NCBI GenBank assembly: GCA_044375915.1
Contig: JBILLU010000207.1
Coordinates: forward strand, 1-5,770
Length of the DNA stretch: 5,770 nucleotides
Direction of reading: 5' to 3'
Source: JAFEBO01 sp044375915
GTDB taxonomy: Bacteria; Planctomycetota; Phycisphaerae; Phycisphaerales; UBA1924
The position numbers were made by a program, and so were the translations under genes. Under the pieces are notes generated by a model. That model saw only the letters and a program-made list of their open reading frames with translations. It had not been told where the DNA came from and searched no databases. This document shows, in pieces, positions 1 through 5,607 of the stretch; positions within the stretch are counted from its first letter, which is position 1; the number at the start of each line of letters is the position of its first letter.

Positions 1-290
1 GCTGGGGGAGGAGCACCCGGACACGCTCACCTCCATCAACAACCTGGGCTCCCTGCTCCGGTCCCAGGGCAACTTCGCCGAGGCCGAGCCGTACGTCCGC
101 GAGGCCCTGGAGAAGTCCCGCCGCGTGTTGGGGGAGGAGCACCCAGGCACGCTTCGATCCATCAACAACATGGGCGGCCTGCTCGACAGCCAGGGCAAGC
201 TCGATCAGGCCGAGCCGTACTTGCGCGAGGCCCTGGAGAAGCGCCGCCGCGTGCTGGGGGAGGAGCACCCGGACACGCTCGCGTCTGTTT
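1..290 (+). repeat. 126-bp tandem DNA repeat encoding 42-residue TPR units
   Basis: Units begin at 1, 127 and 253, exactly 126 bp apart. Each opens with a near-identical block reading GGGGGAGGAGCACCC; the first 28 bases of units one and three are identical. By hand alignment, units one and two agree at about 80 percent of positions. Similarity in the third unit stops near 285. Conservation at the DNA level suggests recent unit duplication or gene conversion. The array probably continues left of the window. Confidence 0.85.
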
Positions 291-664
291 CTTCGATGGT
301 TCGCCTCAACGTCGATCAAAGCAAACCCCGAGAAGCCCTCGACCTCGCCACGCCGTATGAGCCCGCGGCACGAAAGAAGTTCACCCGCGGCAACGCAAGG
401 CGGCTGGCCGACTTCCTGACCGCCCTCGGCCGCGCCCGCGTGGGCGCCGGTTACGACGCCGAGCGGTTCACGCTCGCCGAGGCGAACCTCCTCGAAGCGC
501 ACCCGATCTACGTCGCGGCCAAGACCCACGGCCCGACGCACAAGGACACGCTTGCGTGCGTGCAAGCCCTCGTCGATCTCTACACCGCTTGGGACAAGGC
601 CGAGCCGGGGAAGGGTTTCGGCGCGAAGGCGGCGGAGTGGAAGGCGAAGGGCGCGGGCAAGTAA
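2..664 (+). CDS. TPR-repeat protein, C-terminal part (5' end outside window)
   Basis: The frame is open from the window edge to TAA at 662-664, giving about 220 residues without the true start. An in-frame GTG at 125 falls inside a repeat and is not a credible start. The N-terminal part holds 42-residue units of the kinesin-light-chain/TPR_10-TPR_12 type, recognisable by LGEEHPDTL, SINNLG, SQGK and AEPYLREALEKRRR; two units are complete and a third decays after LGEEHPDTLASV. The tail is a divergent helical region with a last TPR-like piece (THGPTHKDTLACVQALVDLY) and a Lys/Gly/Ala-rich end. TPRs are protein-interaction scaffolds. In planctomycetes such C-termini often follow an N-terminal Ser/Thr kinase and a transmembrane segment, and the next gene is such a kinase, so this may be the end of a second one. 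That identity is inference; the TPR call is secure. Confidence 0.85.
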   Translation: MGEEHPDTLTSINNLGSLLRSQGNFAEAEPYVREALEKSRRVLGEEHPGTLRSINNMGGLLDSQGKLDQAEPYLREALEKRRRVLGEEHPDTLASVSSMVRLNVDQSKPREALDLATPYEPAARKKFTRGNARRLADFLTALGRARVGAGYDAERFTLAEANLLEAHPIYVAAKTHGPTHKDTLACVQALVDLYTAWDKAEPGKGFGAKAAEWKAKGAGK

Positions 665-714
665 CGCCGCCACGATGCCGGCCACAGCAGGAACCGCCCA
701 GGCGCCTGCTTCGG

Positions 715-720
715 TAGACT
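715..720 (+). promoter_or_regulatory. Putative -10 element of a leaderless promoter
   Basis: TAGACT matches the TANNNT form of a -10 hexamer and ends 6 nt before the kinase ATG. That is the spacing expected if transcription starts at the start codon. No SD-like purine run lies in 700-726, and no convincing -35 is seen (AACCGC at the 17-bp spacing). A TAAACT hexamer sits similarly before the zinc-protein start on the other strand. Transcription from here would make the kinase independent of the upstream TPR gene. Confidence 0.35.
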
Positions 721-726
721 GCCGCG

Positions 727-3300
727 ATGGACAGTTCGAACACCTCCGGCCCCACCGCCGACGGCTCCGACCCACGGACCCGCGGCATCTCTGGCGAGAT
801 GCCGACGCAGAACCATTCCGGGCACTTCAACCGCGACGCAAACCGCTCCAAGCCCGGCGACCGCGTCGGCCCCTACACGCTGCTGGAACTCATCGGCGAG
901 GGCGGCTTCGGCACGGTGTGGCTGGCCGAGCGGCGCGAGCCGATGGTGCAGCGGGTCGCGATCAAGATCATCAAGCCGGGGATGGATTCGAAGGCGGTTG
1001 TTGCCCGCTTCGATCAGGAACGCCAGGCGCTGGCGGTGATGGACCACCCCAACGTCGCGAAGGTGTTCGACGGCGGGGTGACGGAGAGGGGGTTGCCGTA
1101 CTTCGTGATGGAGCACGTCGCCGGCGAGCCGCTCACGAATTTCTGCGATCGACACCGCTACACAATCAGACAGCGATTGGAGCTGTTCGTGTCGGTGTGC
1201 GACGCCGTCCAACATGCGCACATGAAGGGAATCATCCACCGCGATCTCAAGCCAAGCAACGTCTTGGCCGAGATGGTGGACGGCAAGCCGCTGGTGAAGG
1301 TGATCGACTTCGGGATCGCCAAGGCGATGGACACATCCGAGGTGCAGAACTCGGTCTTCTCGATGGAAGGCCAGTTGATCGGCACGCCGGAGTACATGAG
1401 CCCGGAGCAGGCGGGCGGGCAGGCCGATATCGATACCCGGACGGACGTGTACTCGCTGGGCGTGATGCTGTACGAATTGCTCGTCGGGCGATTGCCGTTT
1501 GATCCGACCGAGCTGCGTCGGCGCGGCATGGACGAGATCCGCCGGATCATCCGCGAGGACGATCCACCAAGGCCGAGCACGCGGCTGAGCACCATCGGCG
1601 CCGACGGAAGCACGATCGCGCTGAGCCGACATCACCGCTCGCCCGCGACGCTGATCCGCGAATTGCGGCGAGAACTGGAATGGATCCCGCTCAAGGCAAT
1701 GCGGAAGGAGCGCGATCGCCGCTACGACAGCGCGGCGGCGTTCGGAGAGGACGTGCGGAGATATCTCGATGGTCGGGCTCTGCGGGCAGCGCCGGAGTCG
1801 CGGGTGTATCTGGCGAAGAAGTTTGTTGGGAGGAATCGGGCGTTCGTGGGCTCGCTTGTTTCGATAGCGATGGCGTTGCTTGCCGGGTTTGGTACCGCGC
1901 TCTATCAGCGCCGTGAAGCGAAAGCTGCGGAGGTTGCTGCCGTGGAGGCACGGGATCAAGAAGCACACCAGCGCGAGGTTGCAGAGGCGGCGACGATGGC
2001 TGCCAAGCGCGGCGAAGCAAAGGCAGTTGAGACCGCGAACTTTCTGCGGGACATTCTGACATCGGTCGATCCTGATGAAACAAAGGGTCGCGAGGTGCCG
2101 GTCCATGAGATACTCGCACAAGCACTGAAGAAGATTCGCGCCAACGAATCAATGGACGACGAAGTGCGGCTGTCGTTGCTGATGACACTCGCGCAAGCGC
2201 AGGAGCTCCTCCGGCGACCACAGCCGAACCTGATCGAAGAGTGCTTGAGGATCATGGAGAAGCTCGGGAAATCCGAGTCGCTCGAGGCCGCCGAAGCGTG
2301 GTGGCGACTTTCGGTGGCTCGGAAATTGGACTCTTCTGCCGACCTGTCCCGCGACGCAAGTCGTCACGCGATCGAAATGCGTCGAAAGCTCGCCGGTCAA
2401 AACGATCCGATTGCAGCGTCGTGGGAGCAGCAAGAGTCGACCGACAGCGACCTGGACCCTGTTCTCGATAACGATCCAGGGGTCAAGGCGTTCGTCCGCT
2501 CGCTCCGAGCGATGAGCTTCGGCGCGCGTTCTGAAGAGCAGATATTGACCGATTTGAAGACAGTCACGGCGCGAATCGGGGAGCTGCATCGCCAAGGTCT
2601 CACCGATGCGATCGACGAGGAGGTCAGGAATGCTGTCAGCCGATATGGCGGGGAGCTTCCTCTTCTGCGCGACATGGTACCAGAGGCACTGGCAATGTAC
2701 GCCGCTGAGGTATCCAGGCGTGGAAATCATGCCGCGGGTGCGGGCATCGCGCTTGCAGCAGTTCGATTTGCCGACAAGCGGCTCTCGCCGGATTCGGTAA
2801 AGAGGCTCCATGTTCTAAACGACGCGATGATCGCCCTAACCCAAGGGGAAGATCACATTGCTGCGTCAGAAATTGCGCCTGAGTTGGAGCGACTTGTGAG
2901 GTTGCTCTTCAAGCCAGACAGTGTGTTCTGGCACATGTGTTTGATAAACATCGCTAGCACATACAAGCTCGCTGCCAAGCCAGAGTTGGCGTTGCCAATT
3001 CTGATCGAAGTGCTCGCTGCACCGAAGGTCAACTGCGAAAGCCGTGGCATGGTACTAGCTCGCTTGGGCGAGATTCACGAGGGCAAGGACGAGCTCGCCG
3101 ACGCATTGCGGTTCTACGAGATGGCTTACGACGAAATCGATGGCTGTCAGAGTAAGTTCGTAGATAGGACCACGATCGCGGTAAAAGCCACTCGCGTGGC
3201 ATCCCTGCTTCATGACGTCTCCGCCGAACAGATTTGGTCCGACAGGTTGAAGCATCTTCCGCCGGAGCGACTAAAAAGGCGAGCGGAGAAAAAACCGTGA
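727..3300 (+). CDS. Membrane-anchored Hanks-type Ser/Thr protein kinase with TPR-like C-terminal half
   Basis: This 857-residue protein transfers phosphate from ATP to Ser/Thr residues of unknown partners. The kinase domain spans about 48-350: glycine loop GEGGFGTV (57-64), VAIK Lys80, likely alpha-C Glu98, HRDLKPSN (171-178, Asp173, RD type), DFG (194-196) and GTPEYMSPEQ (219-228). The kinase therefore looks active. WIPLKAMRKERDRRYDSA (319-336) closes the domain, as in planctomycete kinases. One hydrophobic segment (about 371-393) places the kinase in the cytoplasm. It is followed by an Ala/Glu/Arg coiled coil (395-435) and FLRDILTSVDPDETKGREV (439-457), a motif I recall following the membrane span in this family. 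The rest is helical with weak TPR units (about 737-762 and 772-802). If the N-terminus is cytoplasmic, the C-terminal half should be outside the membrane. ATG727 is chosen as the first Met, with TAGACT just upstream. It lies 62 bp after the TPR gene. Confidence 0.95.
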   Translation: MDSSNTSGPTADGSDPRTRGISGEMPTQNHSGHFNRDANRSKPGDRVGPYTLLELIGEGGFGTVWLAERREPMVQRVAIKIIKPGMDSKAVVARFDQERQALAVMDHPNVAKVFDGGVTERGLPYFVMEHVAGEPLTNFCDRHRYTIRQRLELFVSVCDAVQHAHMKGIIHRDLKPSNVLAEMVDGKPLVKVIDFGIAKAMDTSEVQNSVFSMEGQLIGTPEYMSPEQAGGQADIDTRTDVYSLGVMLYELLVGRLPFDPTELRRRGMDEIRRIIREDDPPRPSTRLSTIGADGSTIALSRHHRSPATLIRELRRELEWIPLKAMRKERDRRYDSAAAFGEDVRRYLDGRALRAAPESRVYLAKKFVGRNRAFVGSLVSIAMALLAGFGTALYQRREAKAAEVAAVEARDQEAHQREVAEAATMAAKRGEAKAVETANFLRDILTSVDPDETKGREVPVHEILAQALKKIRANESMDDEVRLSLLMTLAQAQELLRRPQPNLIEECLRIMEKLGKSESLEAAEAWWRLSVARKLDSSADLSRDASRHAIEMRRKLAGQNDPIAASWEQQESTDSDLDPVLDNDPGVKAFVRSLRAMSFGARSEEQILTDLKTVTARIGELHRQGLTDAIDEEVRNAVSRYGGELPLLRDMVPEALAMYAAEVSRRGNHAAGAGIALAAVRFADKRLSPDSVKRLHVLNDAMIALTQGEDHIAASEIAPELERLVRLLFKPDSVFWHMCLINIASTYKLAAKPELALPILIEVLAAPKVNCESRGMVLARLGEIHEGKDELADALRFYEMAYDEIDGCQSKFVDRTTIAVKATRVASLLHDVSAEQIWSDRLKHLPPERLKRRAEKKP

Positions 3301-3380
3301 GCGTCAGAAGCGACGCACGTGACTTTGCCCGAGAGTTGAGACGAACCGACCTGCGACCACTGACAAGGCGATACATGGCC
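3301..3380. other. Kinase 3' flank, no gene seen
   Basis: No coding signal is visible. A short inverted repeat, GCGTC at 3301-3305 and GACGC at 3312-3316, begins right after the kinase stop. It has only five pairs and no T-tract, so it is not a convincing terminator. Transcription from the kinase may instead end at the hairpin at 3391-3410. Confidence 0.4.
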
Positions 3381-3410
3381 TAAAAGAAAACGCGAGGCGG
3401 AATCCTCGCG
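3381..3410 (-). terminator. Intrinsic terminator of the aldolase gene
   Basis: A perfect 7-bp stem, CGCGAGG (3391-3397) and CCTCGCG (3404-3410), encloses a 6-nt loop. On the minus strand it is followed at once by TTTTCTTTTA (complement of 3381-3390), the standard layout of a Rho-independent terminator. It lies about 40 bp beyond the aldolase stop. On the plus strand the bases after the stem are CTCTTGG, so it could at most be a weak terminator for the kinase. Confidence 0.8.
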
Positions 3411-3424
3411 CTCTTGGCTCATCG

Positions 3425-3439
3425 CATGTCACTGACATG
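3425..3439. repeat. 15-bp perfect palindrome between aldolase stop and terminator
   Basis: CATGTCA and TGACATG flank a single central C at 3432. As RNA it would form CATGTC/GACATG with a 3-nt loop, so it may simply be an extra 3' stem on the aldolase mRNA. As DNA it resembles a dimeric regulator site, but its place downstream of both convergent genes argues against a promoter operator. No function is assigned. Confidence 0.5.
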
Positions 3440-3450
3440 TTCTTGTCGGC

Positions 3451-4575
3451 TCACGCCACCGTCACGCTCTTGTCCAGGTACACATCCTGCACCGCGTTCA
3501 AGAGCTTCACGCCATCAGCCATCGGCTTCTGGAACGCCTTGCGGCCTGAGATCAAACCCATGCCGCCGGCGCGCTTGTTGATCACCGCTGTCGCGACCGC
3601 TTCCTGCAGGTCGCCGGCGCCCTTGGATTCGCCGCCGCTGTTGATCAGCGGGACGCGGCCCATGTAGTTGTTCAGAATCTGGTAGCGGCACAGATCGATC
3701 GGGTGCCCGCCGTGGCCGGCTTCGTCGCTGCCGCAGAGGTTGGTGTAGACGCGCTTGTCCCACTTGCCGTACGCGCTGCCGCCGGTGTTGAGGGCCGCGT
3801 AGCCGCCGTTGTTGGTGGGGAGCTTCTGCTTGATGATGTCGGCCTTGATCGTCGCGCCCAGGTGGTTGGCCTGACCGGTCAGGTCGGCCGAGGCGTGGTA
3901 GTCGACGCTCTTGCCGTCGGCGCCCTTGACCTTGAAGTTGGCATTGCGGGTGTAGCACCACAGAACGGTGACGAGGCCGTAGCTATGGGCCTCTTCGAAC
4001 ATGTCGGAGACGTACGCGATCTCATCACGGGCCGAGTCGTTGCCGAAGTAGATCGTCGCGCCGACGGCCGCCGCACCCATCTCGTAACACTGGCGGATCG
4101 AGCCGAAGTAGGACTGCTTGAAGATGTTGGGGTAGGTCAACATCTCGTTGTGGTTGAACTTGACGAGGAACGGGATCTTGTGGGCGTACTTGCGGCTCAC
4201 CGAGGCGAGCACGCCGAGGGTCGAGGCGACGGCGTTGCAGCCGCCCTCGATCGCGAGCTTCACGATGTTCTCGGGATCGAAGTACGCGGGGTTCGGAGCG
4301 AACGACGCGCCCGCGGAGTGCTCGATGCCCTGGTCGACGGGCAGGATCGAGACAAAGCCGGTGCCGCCGAGGCGGCCGGTGTTGAGCAGGAGCTGCATGT
4401 TGCGGAGGGTCGGGCCGTTGCGGTCGGTCTGGCTGAAGACCCGGTCGATGAAGTCCGGGCCCGGCAGGTGGAGCTGGGACTTGCTGACGGTCTTGGACTC
4501 ATACTTGAGCAGGGCGTCGGCATCGGCGCCGAGGACCTCGCGGACATTGGTGGACGGGGTAGCGGGGGTGACCAT
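3451..4575 (-). CDS. fbaB: Class I fructose-bisphosphate aldolase, FbaB/DhnA type
   Basis: This 374-residue cytoplasmic enzyme cleaves fructose 1,6-bisphosphate to dihydroxyacetone phosphate and glyceraldehyde 3-phosphate, or the reverse, through a lysine Schiff base in glycolysis/gluconeogenesis. The archaeal-type class I family is recognised by ILPVDQGIEHS (77-87), LVKFNHNEML (137-146), KADIIKQKLPTNNGGYAALN (244-263, Lys249 the likely Schiff-base residue), RVPLINSGGESKG (307-319, phosphate-binding strand) and the C-terminal NKRAGGMGLISGRKAF (333-348) and MADGVKLLNAVQDVYLD (352-368). The C-terminal third closely resembles E. coli FbaB as I recall it. The protein is about 24 residues longer, partly from an insertion at about 265-291 (SAYGKWDK and CGSDEAGHGG). 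The start is supported by GGAG (complement of 4583-4586) 7 nt before the ATG. It is a single-gene unit with its own terminator. Confidence 0.96.
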   Translation of the reverse strand: MVTPATPSTNVREVLGADADALLKYESKTVSKSQLHLPGPDFIDRVFSQTDRNGPTLRNMQLLLNTGRLGGTGFVSILPVDQGIEHSAGASFAPNPAYFDPENIVKLAIEGGCNAVASTLGVLASVSRKYAHKIPFLVKFNHNEMLTYPNIFKQSYFGSIRQCYEMGAAAVGATIYFGNDSARDEIAYVSDMFEEAHSYGLVTVLWCYTRNANFKVKGADGKSVDYHASADLTGQANHLGATIKADIIKQKLPTNNGGYAALNTGGSAYGKWDKRVYTNLCGSDEAGHGGHPIDLCRYQILNNYMGRVPLINSGGESKGAGDLQEAVATAVINKRAGGMGLISGRKAFQKPMADGVKLLNAVQDVYLDKSVTVA

Positions 4576-4582
4576 GATGGGG

Positions 4583-4586
4583 CTCC
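4583..4586 (-). promoter_or_regulatory. Shine-Dalgarno of the aldolase gene
   Basis: On the minus strand GGAG stands 7 nt before the ATG at 4575, which fixes the start. This contrasts with the kinase and zinc-protein genes, which show no SD. Confidence 0.65.
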
Positions 4587-4640
4587 GAATGGAGGGCGAA
4601 CCGAAGGGAGTCGTGGAGGACGAACCACGGAAAACGCGCG

Positions 4641-4646
4641 ATTCTA
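4641..4646 (-). promoter_or_regulatory. Putative -10 element of the aldolase promoter
   Basis: On the minus strand the bases read TAGAAT, one mismatch from TATAAT. Transcription would start near 4634 and give a 5' UTR of about 60 nt, with room for the SD. The region 17 bp upstream (CGGAAA) is not a good -35, so the call rests on the -10 alone. The UTR includes a small stem, CGTGG/CCACG at 4612-4629. Confidence 0.4.
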
Positions 4647-4659
4647 GGTGAAGGCGCGG

Positions 4660-4800
4660 CCGGTTTCCGGGCTCTGGGGAGAGTGCAATCGGTTCCCGGG
4701 GTGGCTGGTCGAGGGGTCATAGCCGCCGCCGGGCAGGCTTGCGAGCCAGAGGTAACGCGGGTCGCGTCCGAAAAATCAGGCTCGGATGAGGCGTGAGGGG
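4660..4800. other. Intergenic sequence without recognised gene
   Basis: Part of the 501-bp gap between the aldolase start and the zinc-protein stop. Open frames on both strands here give compositionally biased translations (Arg/Pro/Ala/Ser-rich) and match no family I know. Apart from the aldolase promoter side, I see no convincing site. Confidence 0.4.
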
Positions 4801-5046
4801 CGTGTTATCCGGTCTTGGGTGAACCCAACCTCCCCGAGCAACAAACCCGTCGATTGTCAACGACAAATGAAGCTCGTCCGCGAAAAAAACTGGCAAAACT
4901 GGGGGTTGGTGGCATTGTTGTGCTTGGAAGCACCTCCCTGCTTCCCCGCTGGCTGGCTCCCTACCCGGAGCCGTCCGGCTGCACACATGCCTGTTCTACA
5001 CCACCGGCGGGATCGAGTCGAAAGATTCGATTCCGTCGTTCTTTTT
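4801..5046 (+). ncRNA. Candidate structured plus-strand RNA ending in an intrinsic terminator
   Basis: Hypothesis only. Perfect or near-perfect stems follow one another on the plus strand: TTGGG/CCCAA with loop TGAA (4815-4828), TTGTC/GACAA (4854-4866), GGAAGCA/TGCTTCC (4926-4945) and GGCTCC/GGAGCC (4955-4972). Last comes the 15-bp GAAA-capped stem with a T-tract (5005-5046). No plus-strand frame ends before that terminator, so any transcript it ends would be non-coding. I find no match to tmRNA, SRP RNA, RNase P RNA or 6S RNA, and no clear promoter; TGTTATCC at 4803-4810 is a weak candidate. The 5' boundary is arbitrary. Confidence 0.25.
5005..5046 (+). terminator. Strong intrinsic terminator on the plus strand
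   Basis: A 15-bp stem (5005-5019 with 5024-5038) is capped by a GAAA tetraloop and followed immediately by TTCTTTTT (5039-5046). Three of the pairs are G-U (5007/5036, 5011/5032, 5017/5026). They pair only in plus-strand RNA and become A-C mismatches on the minus strand, which supports function on this strand. No plus-strand gene is recognised upstream. It lies 31 bp past the stop of the minus-strand zinc-protein gene, where it could also stop antisense transcription into that gene. Confidence 0.7.
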
Positions 5047-5067
5047 GGATTGTGGGATTCGCTGGGG

Positions 5068-5086
5068 CGGGGCCTTCTAGGCCCCG
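5068..5086 (-). other. Hairpin around the zinc-protein stop codon
   Basis: CGGGGCC and GGCCCCG (7 perfect pairs) enclose a 5-nt loop that on the minus strand reads TAGAA, so the stop codon TAG sits in the loop. No T-tract follows on the minus strand, so it is not an intrinsic terminator. It could be an mRNA-stabilising 3' stem or chance in GC-rich DNA. Confidence 0.4.
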
Positions 5087-5454
5087 GCGTCGGCCTTGGT
5101 CGGCTTGGCCCACCCGTATTCCTTGTCCTTCGCGAGCACCGCGGCGGACTGATTGACACAGCGGCGGCACGCAGCCAGCGGTTGGTCGGCGGGCTGGTCG
5201 GCCGGAATCACCGGCGGCACCCATCCGACCTCATCGCGATTCTCGCGGCAGAGCGTGCAGAGGTAGCCAGCAGCGGCGTTGCCCTGCTTCTCGAGCACCA
5301 GGGCGGCGTAGGAGACTCGGAGACAGTCGCCGCAGATGCACGAGCCGCGGTGGCCTTCGACCATCGGGCGCTCCATGGTCCATTCGCGGCGACAAAAGTC
5401 GCAGAGGATGTCGGACATCTGGACGTTGTTTTCATCGGTGCCGGGGCGCTGCAT
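5077..5454 (-). CDS. Small protein with two four-cysteine zinc-binding units
   Basis: This 125-residue protein belongs to no family I can name. It carries nine cysteines. CDFC (18-21) and CICGDC (39-44) form one CxxC...CxxC unit, recalling the treble-clef zinc finger at the N-terminus of ClpX (CxFC...CxxC). CTLC (66-69) and CRRC (96-99) form a second unit. A Pro/Asp/Gln stretch with ADQP repeated lies between the second pair of knuckles, and the tail is Lys/Ala-rich. There is no signal peptide or membrane segment, so it is probably cytoplasmic. A structural, protein-binding or nucleic-acid-binding role is inference. The start at 5454 is preferred because TAAACT lies 5 nt upstream, as before the kinase. 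An internal ATG at 5418 (MSDILCDFC, 113 residues) is the alternative, and an ATG at 5607 would add an uncharacteristic, Arg/Ser/Pro-rich extension through the repeat element. Confidence 0.75.
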   Translation of the reverse strand: MQRPGTDENNVQMSDILCDFCRREWTMERPMVEGHRGSCICGDCLRVSYAALVLEKQGNAAAGYLCTLCRENRDEVGWVPPVIPADQPADQPLAACRRCVNQSAAVLAKDKEYGWAKPTKADAGA

Positions 5455-5459
5455 GGGGG

Positions 5460-5465
5460 AGTTTA
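5460..5465 (-). promoter_or_regulatory. Putative -10 element of the zinc-protein gene
   Basis: On the minus strand TAAACT ends 5 nt before the ATG at 5454, with no SD (the spacer is CCCCC). The hexamer and spacing resemble TAGACT before the kinase, suggesting leaderless transcription. No -35 is evident. Confidence 0.35.
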
Positions 5466-5499
5466 CGAGCGGTGGTTCGGCGTGGGGATCGCAAGTACG

Positions 5500-5525
5500 A
5501 AGCGAGCCGGGGCGTCCTCGCCCCG
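5500..5525 (+). repeat. REP-like palindromic repeat, left copy
   Basis: AAGCGAGC is followed by a 7-bp hairpin, CGGGGCG and CGCCCCG with loop TCCT. The 26-nt unit recurs in reverse orientation at 5608-5633 with two mismatches. A second small stem, GTGCG/CGCAC with a GAGA loop (5525-5538), begins at its inner edge. Confidence 0.65.
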
Positions 5526-5546
5526 TGCGGAGACGCACGCTTGTGT

Positions 5547-5574
5547 TCGAAGGTGACCCAACTCGAAGGTAACC
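5547..5574 (+). repeat. Short direct repeat within the REPIN-like element
   Basis: TCGAAGGTGACC (5547-5558) and TCGAAGGTAACC (5563-5574) agree at 11 of 12 bases with a 16-bp period. They lie in the spacer between the two inverted palindromic repeats. No function is assigned. Confidence 0.5.
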
Positions 5575-5607
5575 AGAGCAGTTTCGTGACGACGGATGCC
5601 CCAGCAC

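Noticed and set aside
1..290. CRISPR-like periodic repeats
   Set aside because: The 126-bp period is in frame, lacks unique spacers and encodes TPR helices.
552..1502. Plus-strand frame overlapping the TPR end and the kinase N-terminus
   Set aside because: The translation is dominated by Arg, Gly and Ala with no family resemblance, and it overlaps two well-supported genes in another frame.
580..2121. Long open frame on the minus strand opposite the kinase
   Set aside because: It is a shadow of the GC-rich kinase gene. Its translation is rich in His, Arg and Pro and shows no domain, while the plus strand has every kinase motif.
3703..4647. Long plus-strand frame opposite the aldolase
   Set aside because: Val/Gly/Asp/Glu-rich shadow of the aldolase, whose own frame matches the family over its full length.
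4881..4890. Seven-A run, read as a T-tract for a minus-strand terminator
   Set aside because: The nearest perfect stem (4926-4945) is more than 30 nt away on the minus strand and only a CCAGTTTT direct repeat adjoins it, so the terminator layout is missing.
5024..5034. tRNA-like T-arm sequence GATTCGATTCC
   Set aside because: It is one side of the long terminator stem. No acceptor, D or anticodon arm can be placed around it.
5068..5086. Intrinsic terminator for the zinc-protein gene
   Set aside because: A strong stem, but no T-tract follows on either strand, so it is listed only as a hairpin.
4786..5556. 256-residue plus-strand frame across the gap and the zinc-protein gene
   Set aside because: It crosses the strong plus-strand terminator at 5005-5046, is antisense to the cysteine-patterned protein for most of its length and shows no recognisable domain.
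5455..5607. N-terminal extension of the zinc protein to an ATG at 5607
   Set aside because: The added 51 residues are Arg/Ser/Pro-rich translation of the repeat element. The TAAACT-ATG arrangement favours the start at 5454.
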